Under the pieces are notes generated by a model that worked only from the letters and a program-made list of their open reading frames with translations, ran no database searches and was not told the DNA's origin. The position numbers and the translations under genes are program-made. DNA of 64,000 nt from Orientallactaga sibirica (lineage: Eukaryota; Chordata; Mammalia; Rodentia; Dipodidae), in contig JAEOAD010000015.1 in assembly GCA_036365145.1 (NCBI GenBank), positions 14,687,501-14,751,500 on the forward strand, given 5' to 3'. Positions 55,171 through 64,000 of the stretch are shown here, one piece after another. Position 1 is the first letter of the stretch, and each line of letters opens with the position of its first letter.

Positions 55171-57120
55171 GGAAAAAAATAAAAACTGTGTGAGAGGAGC
55201 TCGTACTTCAGTGGCCAGTCCTGCAACACTGTTGGGCTTGGGAGATGAGGGTGAAAAGGGGAATTGGAGTTGGAACTTTAGTAGAATTCAGTAGTCCCCA
55301 AACTTGAGGCTCCTGGGCACTTTTAAACACACAGGCACCTAGACTCCGTTAGCCAGGCTGTGGACCTGCACTTACAGTGAGTCGGGGAGTGCACTAAGAG
55401 GCTGCCACTCCATGTGTCAGTTAGCAAGAACCCAGAACACTCTAGCAAAACAAGCCATTTTGTGTTTCATAATTGGCAGTCAGAGAATTCCTTGCCAAGG
55501 CTCCTTTGTGGATAAGAAGGACTGGAGCCTGTAGAGGAAACACAAGGCCGTCAATGTGCCAGAGACATGGGAGGGAGAGGAAGGGCAGATCCCAGCGGGC
55601 TTCAGTAATTCACTGGGCCTGTTTCGAAACTGGAAAAACTCCTTTGCACAGGGACTTAGAGGATTAGGAAAGGCCAGTGAAGAGCCCTGCATGCAGGTGG
55701 CCCTCAGGTAAAGGTGTGAGGAGGAAGCCTGTGGCTCCTGGCCAAGGCTATGTGGTGGTAAGTAGCAAGTGACCTGGGCCTCTGATCTGCCCTCTGTGGC
55801 TTTCCCTTCACCACCACCACACACCAAGTGGCCAGAGGCTGTAACAGATGCTTAGCAATTATTGCTGATAAGCATCGACTCCTCACTTGGACTCAATAGA
55901 AACAAGAAGAGAACCCAAACAGGACAGACCACCACCAAGATGAGAGCAGTTATCTACCACAGAGATTGTGCTGGAGCAGAGCGAATGCCAGGACCCAGAT
56001 TCAGCCTTTAGGGCAATGGCAGCGATTAAGGATTACTAGTCCCAGACTGCCTGGCATGACTGGAGCTGAAACAAAGATGTGAATGGTTGCACCTTGACCA
56101 GGATGGCTTAATTATGCATACCTCTTACCCACCCCCTCCAGTTCCTCCACTTAACAGTACCCTGAGGAGGAAGCGGGGGTCGGTGGACTCTTTTGTTCTT
56201 CTCAGCGTGCATTGATTCACTCTCCTTTCTCTGTTCTTTACTATTCTTTTTCTATTTAATTGGCATATTGGGGCAGTGGCTGAGCGTGACCTGAGAGGCT
56301 GCTGGAGTGGACTGTACCACTAAAGCTCTGTTTACAAGGCTTTATTGAACTGTACTCAGAGGGAATGAACTCGGGAGCAGCTTTAGATCCTGCATGTAAA
56401 TAACAACTTGCTGTCTACCAGTGGCTTAAGAACTAACCCAGACAGCACCCCATCTGTCTGTGGCAGCCTGCTGGCCCTATGGAAGATGAAGGGTAGAACA
56501 TTGAAACTGAGAGTCCAGTGTGTCTGCACACAGCAGACAAGGAGGCCAGCAGCTGGGGTGGTTTGTCAGGACGGAGCACAGGCGTCCTCAGGGCTGGGCC
56601 TAATCAGAAATCTGGAGATAAACTTTGGGAGATTGTTTGTCTGGTTCAGACATGGTCTTGGACTCTTCATCTAAACAGGGAAGTTCCTTGGGGACTTCAG
56701 GCTTTTCTTGTGTATTCCAAGTTTCCTGCATGGGAATGGCATGGGAAGGGGCATGGGCAGGGGCATGGGCAGGGCTGCTGCTCTCTACCCATCTGTCTGA
56801 AAATCCAGACAAATGATGGGTCTTCTCCTCTCCTGATTGGTGTTTTCAGAGTATTTTTCTGATCCCAGTTTTTCTCAAGTGAGCTACACAAAGCCATTTT
56901 GTAAAAGCTTGAGGTAGAATTTCAACTATTTTTTTTTTTAATCTTTACACTTTGCAACTGAAGTCTGTTGGACTCAGCCACAAGACAGTTGCTTTCTTCA
57001 TTGTAAATGTGATTTAAGAAATTAAACAAAGAGACAGGGGAGGGTAATGGCTAAATCAAATGACTGAATCTATTAATTTTCCCTTCTCAAAAGTCATGAC
57101 CCCATCTCAGGCAAACAGGT
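55171..57120. other. Unique non-coding stretch
   Basis: Nearly 2 kb with no recognised interspersed repeat. A 12-bp motif GGGGCATGGGCA is repeated about two and a half times at 56734-56774. Open frames of 60-115 codons overlap in several registers and match nothing I recognise. Confidence 0.4.
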
Positions 57121-57353
57121 CACTGTTTTTTTTTTTTTTTTTTAATCTATTTATGAGAGATACGGAAAGATAGGGAGGAGAGAGAGAGAAAGAAAGAGAG
57201 AACACAATGAGTGAGCCATGGCCTCTAGCCACTGCAAACAAACTCAAGATGCATGCACCACCATGTGCATCTGGCCTAAGTGGGTTCTAAGGGATCGAAC
57301 CTGGGTTGTTAGGCTTCGCAGGCATCTTAACCACTGAGCCCTCTCTCCAGCCC
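57121..57353 (-). repeat. tRNA-headed rodent SINE (antisense)
   Basis: Poly(T), then AATCTATTTATGAGAGATAC, a GAGAGAGAAAGAAAGAGAG block, GGCCTCTAGCCACTGCAAAC, CAAGATGCATGCACCACCAT, AGGGATCGAACCTGGGTTGT, TTAACCACTGAGCCCTCTCT and CCAGCCC. No clear flank duplication. Confidence 0.93.
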
Positions 57354-58291
57354 AAGACTTATGTCTCTGCAGTGACCTCCAAGCAGGAATTGAGTGTGTA
57401 CTTTAAGTGTTTGATATTGCAGCTCTGAGTTAAAACCATTTTTTACTACTGAAAAAAGTATGGTTTAGAAGGATGTTCCAAATGTGGAGGTGGGTCCTTC
57501 TGCACACTTTGCTCTTGCCCATTCTGCTTTTGTACTAGGGCCTACCTGACTAATCTGGCATTTTCCATATGAGGTGATGATGCCCCTTAGTGGATAAAGT
57601 CCTTTACTGCAAGCTCTTTCTTCTAACTGCCCCATTTCAGCAGCAATATATGGTACAGTAACTTGAAGACAAAACAACTTACCTGCATAGCGGAGTCACA
57701 GGGAGAATTAAACGTGGTACCCCATATGCAGGACATCAGGGTTGTCAGCCAGTCATCTGATCAGGAGAACTTGACTTTGGTAGGGGCCTGGGTGGATATA
57801 AGGGTCTTTGAGTCAGCGGCAGTGGCAGGGCCATCAGTATGAGCTGGGACATGCATTTGGAAAGGGGATGATGAATAAATGTCCTCACCTGGAGCAGAAC
57901 TCTGAGCACTGCCCGCCTGCCCTGGGGTGGGAGGCGGAAATACCACTCCTGAGAATGCACTGTGGGTTCAGCCATACTCAGCCTCACTGTGCAGAAATGT
58001 TGATTTCAGTGGTTCACCCCTTTGACCCCACTTTCACTTGACAAGCGGACATTGCTCTTCTAATGCACGGGTTGCTGACGTTGAATTTCTCCCAGCTTAG
58101 CATCCCAGTGCTGCCTGGCTTCTGGGTGGGTCTGAGACTCTTAAGATGACTCCCAAACTTCTTTGCTATGTTGGCTCCTCCCTGGCTATTCCACTCTAGT
58201 GCCAAGAGGCCAGCTCCCTCAAATCTGTCTCAGAAGTTGTCCATCCTCAGAAGTTGGTTTGTACATCCTTGAGAACATATTGCATGTTTCT
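57354..58291. other. Unique non-coding stretch
   Basis: No recognised repeat. Mirror frames at 57745-58041 on both strands, no domain. Confidence 0.4.
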
Positions 58292-58535
58292 CAGTTTTTT
58301 TTTTTTTTTTTTTAGCATGGAATCTCTAACTGCCTCTTTTCATACTTGGTGTTACCCATTTGTTATAGGAGATTCAGAACACAACAAGCCTCCTCCATCC
58401 TGCCTTCTCTCCTTTCTCCCCACTTCTGCCTCCACTTATTCCTTCCTTTCTTCCTTCCTTTCTCCTTGACTTTTCTCATTCCTTCTTTACTTCTTTGTCT
58501 TCTCCCACCTGCCCTTCCCACCATCCTTCCCCATT
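58292..58535. repeat. Poly(T) and pyrimidine-rich tract
   Basis: About 22 T at 58292-58313 and, after about 100 bp of mixed sequence, a C/T-rich stretch at 58398-58535 (CCTTCCTTTCTTCCTTCCTT and degenerate units). No SINE body adjoins the poly(T). Confidence 0.7.
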
Positions 58536-60295
58536 CCTCTCTTGAGTGACAGCTGAAGGATCTCAGACATAAGGTCCTTGTATCCCATTGTGACAAACAC
58601 ACCAGGATTTGTTTCTCATTTCTCCACTGGTCCAGAAAATCCACTCTCCTGAGTGGCCTGCCGTTAGGGAAGTGTAACTGTGTCCCAGTCCCCATCTTCT
58701 AGGCAGGCAGAAAAGGCAGGAATGAGCTGGGGCTAGAGAGAGAAAACAGTGGGCAGGGCTGGGGCAGGCATCTTGGCCTAGCAGGGAACTGCCTTCAGAG
58801 CAGATTTTAAAGCTACCCAGGACTATTGGTCCAGAAACTTCATCCTAACCAGAAGTTGGGATCTGCTAACAAGTCTTACAGCAGAGCCTATACCAGCTAT
58901 TGTATAAAAAGCTATTGTCCAAAAGACGTACACACCCCTCACCCCCACCACCACATCCAGGTGATGACTCAAGCGAAGGGCCAGGACTCCCTTTGCTTGT
59001 GCACTAACATCACAGACCACAGATGTTCACTGAGAAGCTGTCTGTCTCCATCCCCAGCCCCACACTTCTGCAGAAACCCTTCTAGATTATCCCCACCCAA
59101 ATGTGTCACTCCATTTTTGCATTCCTTCCCTCAAATACTTTGTCTTTGCCCAGGAAACAGTCCCCACTAGAGTCTCCCCCACCGCAGTTCTCTCTGAAAT
59201 CCACCTCTCGCTCTGACCAGTATTTCCAGGTGCAGCATGCATGTTTGCACTCCTTTGACCTTCCATGCGCTTTCAAGGAGTGGAGGCTGGGGCTGACTGT
59301 GCCCACCACCAGGAGCTCACTGGACATGTGCAAGTTTCTATTTTTGAAATATGAACAGGAAACCTAAAATATATATGTTGGGGCTATAAAAGGAAGATAC
59401 CCGTTCTGCTGTGGGGACAAGTGGCAGGAGTGAGTGGGGTGTTGAGTTAGAATGGAGGTGAAGGATCTGGTGGGTTGAGTAAAGTGTGCAATGACATGTG
59501 GGTAGAACAATTTTGGCTCCAAGAAAGTCTGACAGAGAGTCTAATTCCAAATAGATACTGCAATCCACTGGGCAGTCTAAGCAACAAATAACATTTAATC
59601 ATCTCATGGAATTATTTTGAATTCCAAGGAGTATGGCTTTAATATTCATAAAACATTCTCAAGTGAGTGCCCTAAGTCACAATTTACTGTTACTATGACT
59701 GCAGGGAGACATAACTTTGAGTTTCAACATGGGAACATGGCAGGTTCTCAAAAGCTTCTAGAACTCCAAAGGGAATGAGTGTGGGTGAGAGAAGCTTCAC
59801 CTGAGACCGACCTCTGGGTACTAGACTAAGCCGGCCTGTCTAGGCAGTGGGGCCTGACATACTGAATATATAAAAATGGCTTGTCATAGCATATTGGTAC
59901 CTTTTGTGACACCTGGTGACTTAGATGTATAAAATAGCTCAAGAGCAACTTTTCTGCAGTAGTTTATTTGTCCCATGTGATTTCCACATTCCCCTCCCCA
60001 GAGGTAAGCCCTCCGTGCTCTGGCATTTGGGGTTGGCCAGTTGGAGTACAGCATGGTACCCTTGGAAGTGCTTTCATTCCTTCATTGCTGCCATTTCCAC
60101 AGAACTGACAATGCACAGGGCTGCAGGGAACAAGAGCACTGGTTCTCTGCAAAGGCACCATTGGCACACAGTTCTGGTGTTTTTTTGTTTGTTTGTTTGT
60201 TTGTTTTTGTTTTTTCCATCCAAGCTGTACCGTTTCTGACTCCAGTAGCACATGGTTTGGTATTAGGCTGCCTCAGTGCATATTTGGGGATGCTG
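58536..60295. other. Mostly unique non-coding stretch
   Basis: About 59590-59700 (CAAATAACATTTAATCATCT, CAAGTGAGTGCCCTAAGTCA) may be a short reversed MIR. A (GTTT)n run lies at 60183-60207. A 114-codon frame at 58826-59170 has no recognisable domain and is overlapped by antisense frames. Confidence 0.4.
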
Positions 60296-60435
60296 GAACA
60301 GGGAGAAACTTTGGTGACCATCTCGCCCAGATGATAAGGATGATACTCACCTCAGAGGAATAATTTTCCTCAAGGTCTCAGACCCAACGAGTGGCTGAGA
60401 TGAGATTTGGACACAAAGCCTTTGACTGTCTATGT
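60296..60435 (-). repeat. MIR fragment (antisense)
   Basis: GATAAGGATGATACTCACCT, TTTTCCTCAAGGTCTCAGAC, GAGTGGCTGAGATGAGATTT and GGACACAAAGCCTTTGACTG resemble the reverse MIR (TTGCCCAAGGTCACACAGCT, AGTGGCAGAGCCGGGATTCG). Confidence 0.65.
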
Positions 60436-60686
60436 GTGGTAGCACCATAGACACTGAGGTCTTCAGTGTCCCTCTGACCTGCCCAAGGGCTAAGCCACAT
60501 TTATGCTTTGCTTCTTGGATACAGAGTTCCTATGGAGTGTAGTCTTAGCCAATTCTCCCAGCCTCTCTCATGTTGCTGCCTCATTACACGCCTTCATTTT
60601 ATCCATCAGGTTCTCTAACCATGCATTTCCTCTCCCTCCCCAAGAATGACTGCTTCTCTCTTTCTCTCTCTTCCAGATGCATCTTG
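60436..60686. other. Unique non-coding stretch
   Basis: Nothing recognisable; a CTCTCTTTCTCTCTC run lies near 60655. Confidence 0.3.
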
Positions 60687-60694
60687 TGATGCTT

Positions 60695-60868
60695 AAAAAA
60701 TTTTTTTGTTTGTTTGTTTTGGTTTGGTTTTTTGAGGTAGAGTCTTGTTGTAGTCCAGGCTAACCTGGAATTCACTATGTAGTCTCAGGGTAGCCTTGAA
60801 CTCACAGCAATCCTTTTACCTCTGCTTCCCAAGTTCTGGGATTAAAGGCTTGTGCCACCACACCCAGC
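60695..60868 (-). repeat. B1-like SINE (antisense) with short target duplication
   Basis: TTTTTTGTTTGTTTGTTTTG tail, GAGGTAGAGTCTTGTTGTAG, CAGGCTAACCTGGAATTCAC, TAGTCTCAGGGTAGCCTTGA and GTGCCACCACACCCAGC. TGATGCTT at 60687-60694 recurs at 60869-60876, a plausible 8-bp or longer target duplication. Confidence 0.94.
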
Positions 60869-60876
60869 TGATGCTT

Positions 60877-61108
60877 TTTTTTAAAATTATTTTTTTAAAT
60901 CATACTGAGAGAGAAAGAACTGGCACACCAAGGATTCCAGCCACTGTAATCGAACTCCAGATGCATGTGCCATCTTGTGTGCATGTGTGACCTTTCATGC
61001 TTGCATCACATTTGTGTGTCTGGCTTATGCGGGACCTGGAGAGTTGAACATGGGTCCTTAGGCTTTACAGGAAAATGCCTTAACCACTGAACTATCTATC
61101 CAGTCCTT
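60877..61108 (-). repeat. tRNA-headed rodent SINE (antisense)
   Basis: TTTTTTAAATCATACTGAGA, GAGAAAGAACTGGCACACCA, TGTAATCGAACTCCAGATGC, GGACCTGGAGAGTTGAACAT, AATGCCTTAACCACTGAACT and ATCTATCCAGTCC. An inserted or duplicated segment of about 30 bp (GTGTGACCTTTCATGCTTGC) separates the usual CTTGTGCATCTGGC block. Confidence 0.9.
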
Positions 61109-61935
61109 CTGTTGCTTTTGTAAAAGCTCATTTCCTGGTTTGGCTCATCTAGGAAGCTTCCTTGGCAACCCTTACACAGATTTGCTCTATAAAATCTAAC
61201 TCAAAGCCATGCAGTTCAATACCCAAGCTATTGAGTGACTCCTTGCGTATGGCATCAGCAACACGACCCTTGTGCCCTCCTCAGAGGCCACAGGCCTTAT
61301 GTTAAGCTCTTGTCCATGTCTCAAAACATTTAGTAATAAGCTCTAGAATATCAGACAAGTGGATACACAGTGACTTCAATTGTGAGGTTTCTGCCTTTAT
61401 TCAGATCTGAGGTTGTTGGTTGCTAGCTACGTAAATAACAAGCTTCTCATCATGCTTCAGTCCGTTTACTTGTAGACTTAAAGCAAGAAGGGTCATGCCA
61501 TATTAAATTGAACTGGACAAAATTGCAGAAGTATTTAACAAAATGCCTCTCAGAGAATACATACACTCTTCATGGAATTAGTATTATTAATTAGCTCTCT
61601 TGCAAAAATATGTATTTAGTTTCATATTTTCTTGGCTGTGGCCCAATGCATATGAACAATGTGCTGTGTCTGCCAAAACTTCCCAGTACAATTCTGGCTG
61701 CATCACTGGAGATGGAGGGTCCAGATGGATGAAAGACGGAGGCTTGCTGCTACATCTCAGAGGCCTGGAGACTGTCCTGGATACTGCACAGTAGTAGAAT
61801 CACACTTTCATTAGAGAGAGGGGGAGGGAGGGAATGAGAATCTGAATCTCTGGAAGACTTCAGCATTTCCTCTTCCCTCTGATACAGAGGAAGAAGCCCA
61901 TTTTGTTTCAGAGGAAGCTATAGCAGAAATACAGG
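61109..61935. other. Unique non-coding stretch
   Basis: No recognised repeat or exon. Confidence 0.35.
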
Positions 61936-62060
61936 GGTATCTTCATTCATTCCATGTTATGGCTGTGCATACACATGTGTGCATAGGGTTCCTGCTATAT
62001 TTCAGGCCCTACTCTAGAAGTTAGGAGGTACATAAATTAGAAGTGATTGGTATTCTAAAG
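61936..62060 (+). repeat. L2-like fragment
   Basis: ATCTTCATTCATTCCATGTT, GGTTCCTGCTATATTTCAGG and CCCTACTCTAGAAGTTAGGA resemble the L2 3' end (TCATTCATTCAACAAATATT, CTACTATGTGCCAGGCACTGTTCTAGG). Confidence 0.5.
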
Positions 62061-62189
62061 CACAAAGAGTGTCTGGGGTTCTCATGAGGTGAAATACTAT
62101 TTTCAATAAAATAAGCTGGACTGCACTGAAAAATCAACCTAAAGAGACACTCAGAGGCATACCATGTTTACAATATTAAAGAAAATCAT

Positions 62190-62430
62190 TTCAGGCAGAA
62201 GGAATACATAGATAATACACAGAAAAAAAAAACTTAGTAAAGAGGACAAGATGGTCAAAGCAGAGTGGAGTCAAGAGTTACAGGAGATGAACCATTGTGC
62301 CACATGCAACCCAGGATATTGTTGACTGGGACAAAAGAACTGGACTTTAAGTGAAATGGGGCATGTGACTTCAAAAGCATGTCTGTAGCTGCTGGATGGA
62401 CAACTAACTGAGTGGTTTAGAGTGGGTAAG
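62190..62430 (+). repeat. L2-like fragment
   Basis: CATTTCAGGCAGAAGGAATA, GGTCAAAGCAGAGTGGAGTC and TGGACTTTAAGTGAAATGGG with GCATGTGACTTCAAAAGCAT follow L2 order (GGCATTCCAGGCAGAGGGAACAGC, TTGGATTTTATTCTGAGGGCAATGGG, GGGAGTGACATGATCAG). Confidence 0.5.
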
Positions 62431-62831
62431 AGCAGAGCTGTGTACATGAAACTTTCATCTATTTCTGTGTCATATTCTTCTGCTCACACCAGTCCATTTC
62501 TCCTAAACTCAGCCCTGCTCAAGTTCTCATGACACAGGTAGAACACTGCAAGCCTTTCACATAAACTATTTCTAGCCCATTTTGGAAGCTCTTTTTTTCC
62601 CCCTCATAAGTCAAGCATGCAGAACCTATATAGCTCTTTCTACATTTAGGTCTTTTGAACTCTGACTAGACTGGTCTATCAAGCTCTGCTTAAATCACTG
62701 CAAGGCATGTCTTAGGCCAAGGTTTCAAATTCTTCTATGTTCCTCCCACAAATCAGTTCCAAAAGGCTAAAAGCCACACAGTCAGGTTTCTAGAAGTAAT
62801 GACCTCACTCCTGCTACCCATTTTCTGATGC
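62431..62831. other. Unique non-coding stretch
   Basis: Nothing recognisable. Confidence 0.35.
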
Positions 62832-63307
62832 AGTTACATTATCATTGCTGAGTAAAGCCCCTGACCAAAAGCACCCTATGGGAGGAAAGGTTTTTCACTC
62901 TAGCTCAGGCTGACCTGGAATTCACTATGTAGTCTCAGGGTGGCCTCGAACTCACGGCGATCCTCCTACCTCTGCCTCCCGAGTGCTGGGATTAAAGGTG
63001 TGCGCCACCACGTCCGGCTTTTTTTTTAAAAAACTTTTTATTTTGTTTTACAAACTCAAGGAGAAGTTTCATGATGGAAAGGGAAAGCATGGCATGAACA
63101 GAGGCTGAACATTATCTCTGCCACTGCAGGTGGAAAACAGCAACAGGAGAGTGAGCCAATTTCTGGCGGGAGGAGGCTATAACACCCTAGGCCCACCCCC
63201 CACTACATACTTCCTCCACAGCCTCCGCCTCCCAAATTGCCATCAGTTGGGTACCAAGTATTCAGAACACATGACTTTGTAAAGGACATCTGATTAAAAC
63301 CACCACA
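62832..63307 (-). mobile_element. MaLR-type solo LTR (antisense) with nested B1
   Basis: On the reverse strand: TGTGGTGGTTTTAATCAGAT, TGTTCTGAATACTTGGTACC, GGCAATTTGGGAGGCGGAGG, TCATGCCATGCTTTCCCTTT and GTTTGTAAAACAAAATAAAA. The B1 intervenes, then CCTTTCCTCCCATAGGGTGC and TTTTGGTCAGGGGCTTTACT complete the LTR end. Same family as the LTR at 49059. Confidence 0.82.
62890..63020 (-). repeat. B1-like SINE (antisense), young, nested in LTR
   Basis: TTTTTCACTCTAGCTCAGGC, CTGACCTGGAATTCACTATG, GTGGCCTCGAACTCACGGCG, GAGTGCTGGGATTAAAGGTG and TGCGCCACCACGTCCGGC. It keeps many CpGs (young) but lacks the terminal GAGACCCTACCTC block next to its tail. Confidence 0.95.
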
Positions 63308-63719
63308 GTCTAGGGTAACTGTGGTGCTCTGTCAAGACATGGTAGTGATTTGGTCTGAGAAACTGGTGATGGAGAGTGTGAGAAAAGGCTAAGATATTTC
63401 TTTAAAAAGTAGAGCTATGGAATTTGTTGGCTTGGGTAAGGAGTATGAAAAAGACAACAGGCTGACAACAACACTTTGGACTGAATGGCAGTTTATCTAA
63501 AGTTGCTATTTATTGAGCTAAATGGGGAAAGGGTTGCTTTTGAGGGGAAAAACTAAGCCTTAGTTGGAAACAAGTAGGACATGTCCATATGATCTTCAGA
63601 GAGTGGGGGTGCACTAAGAGCTATAAATCCGGGTGTCATCACACGTGCACATTCAGACCTTATTCAATGCGCTAACTCGATGCTCGTCCAGAGCCAGGAA
63701 GACAGAACTGGGAGCGGCA
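63308..63719. other. Unique non-coding stretch
   Basis: Nothing recognisable. Confidence 0.35.
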
Positions 63720-63955
63720 GGTCTGCAGAGTGATGGTGATTATGGTAACTACCACTTATGTCTGGCTAGTTTCATTCATCGTGCCATCCGTTCTAAAAAG
63801 CACCTTTGGAGCAGTTGCAACATTCGATTCATAATGAAACTCAGACTGGGGAAGTGTTGGTGAAGGCCACCATGCTAGTAAATAACTGGTCTGAGATTCT
63901 CACACCACGTCTTCCTGACGCCAAGGTTCATGCTCTTGAGAATGCCTTACACATT
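63720..63955 (-). repeat. MIR SINE (antisense)
   Basis: GATTATGGTAACTACCACTT, ATGTCTGGCTAGTTTCATTC, TAATGAAACTCAGACTGGGG, GGCCACCATGCTAGTAAATA and ACTGGTCTGAGATTCTCACA follow the reverse MIR from the AATAACTAACATTTATTG end through GGTCACACAGCTAGTAAGTGGCAGAGCCGGGATTC. A 76-codon forward frame (63633-63863) overlapping it is fortuitous. Confidence 0.7.
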
Positions 63956-64000
63956 AGGAGCCAGATTGTAGCTCGGTTCAAGTTCAGTGGAGTGATTTGT

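Overview
This is a mammalian, almost certainly rodent, non-coding window. I find no convincing protein-coding gene, exon chain, tRNA, rRNA or snRNA gene, CpG island, CRISPR array or bacterial feature. Open reading frames are short, mutually overlapping, start inside repeats or low-complexity DNA, and match no protein family I recognise. The interval is best read as intergenic or intronic DNA whose visible structure is interspersed repeats of several ages.

Three rodent SINE groups dominate. One is B1-like (7SL-derived), with CpG-containing young copies. The second is a tRNA-headed SINE with a GCCAGATGCAC body, a CT-rich block and an AAATAAA tail. The third is a bipartite B4-like group (tRNA/ID-type half joined to a B1-type half) that usually abuts a (TG/CA)n tract. 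The second family is, from memory, typical of jerboas and their relatives (Dipodoidea); that placement is an inference. Older layers are MIR and L2 fragments throughout, six MaLR-type LTRs (about 13.6, 28.3, 39.8, 44.8, 49.1 and 62.8 kb), a MER5-like hAT fragment (30.3 kb), a Tigger-like element (17.0 kb), and a 642-bp element with imperfect hAT-style ends and target duplication (25.9 kb). I saw no recognisable L1 coding remnant.

Layout: 0-8 kb is mostly unique DNA with MIR, B1, ID and B4-like copies; 8.1-8.6 kb is a degenerate TG block; 9.8-12.4 kb is a cluster of SINEs, L2 and a TTTC tract; 13.6-19.6 kb holds a MaLR LTR, B1, a tRNA-headed SINE, Tigger, L2/MIR and simple repeats; 19.6-25.9 kb is the most repeat-poor part; 26-39 kb mixes DNA transposon, LTR, B4-like, B1 and MIR copies; 39.7-43.8 kb contains an approximately 1.69-kb tandem duplication (about 0.6% substitutions plus small indels) lying between two same-strand SINEs; 44.8-49.4 kb is dense in LTR and B4-like copies; 50-64 kb is unique DNA with nested SINE and LTR insertions.

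The most noteworthy structures are the tandem duplication (real or an assembly artefact), the hAT-like element, and three nested insertions that give relative ages of the families. No previously undescribed functional system is supported by the sequence.
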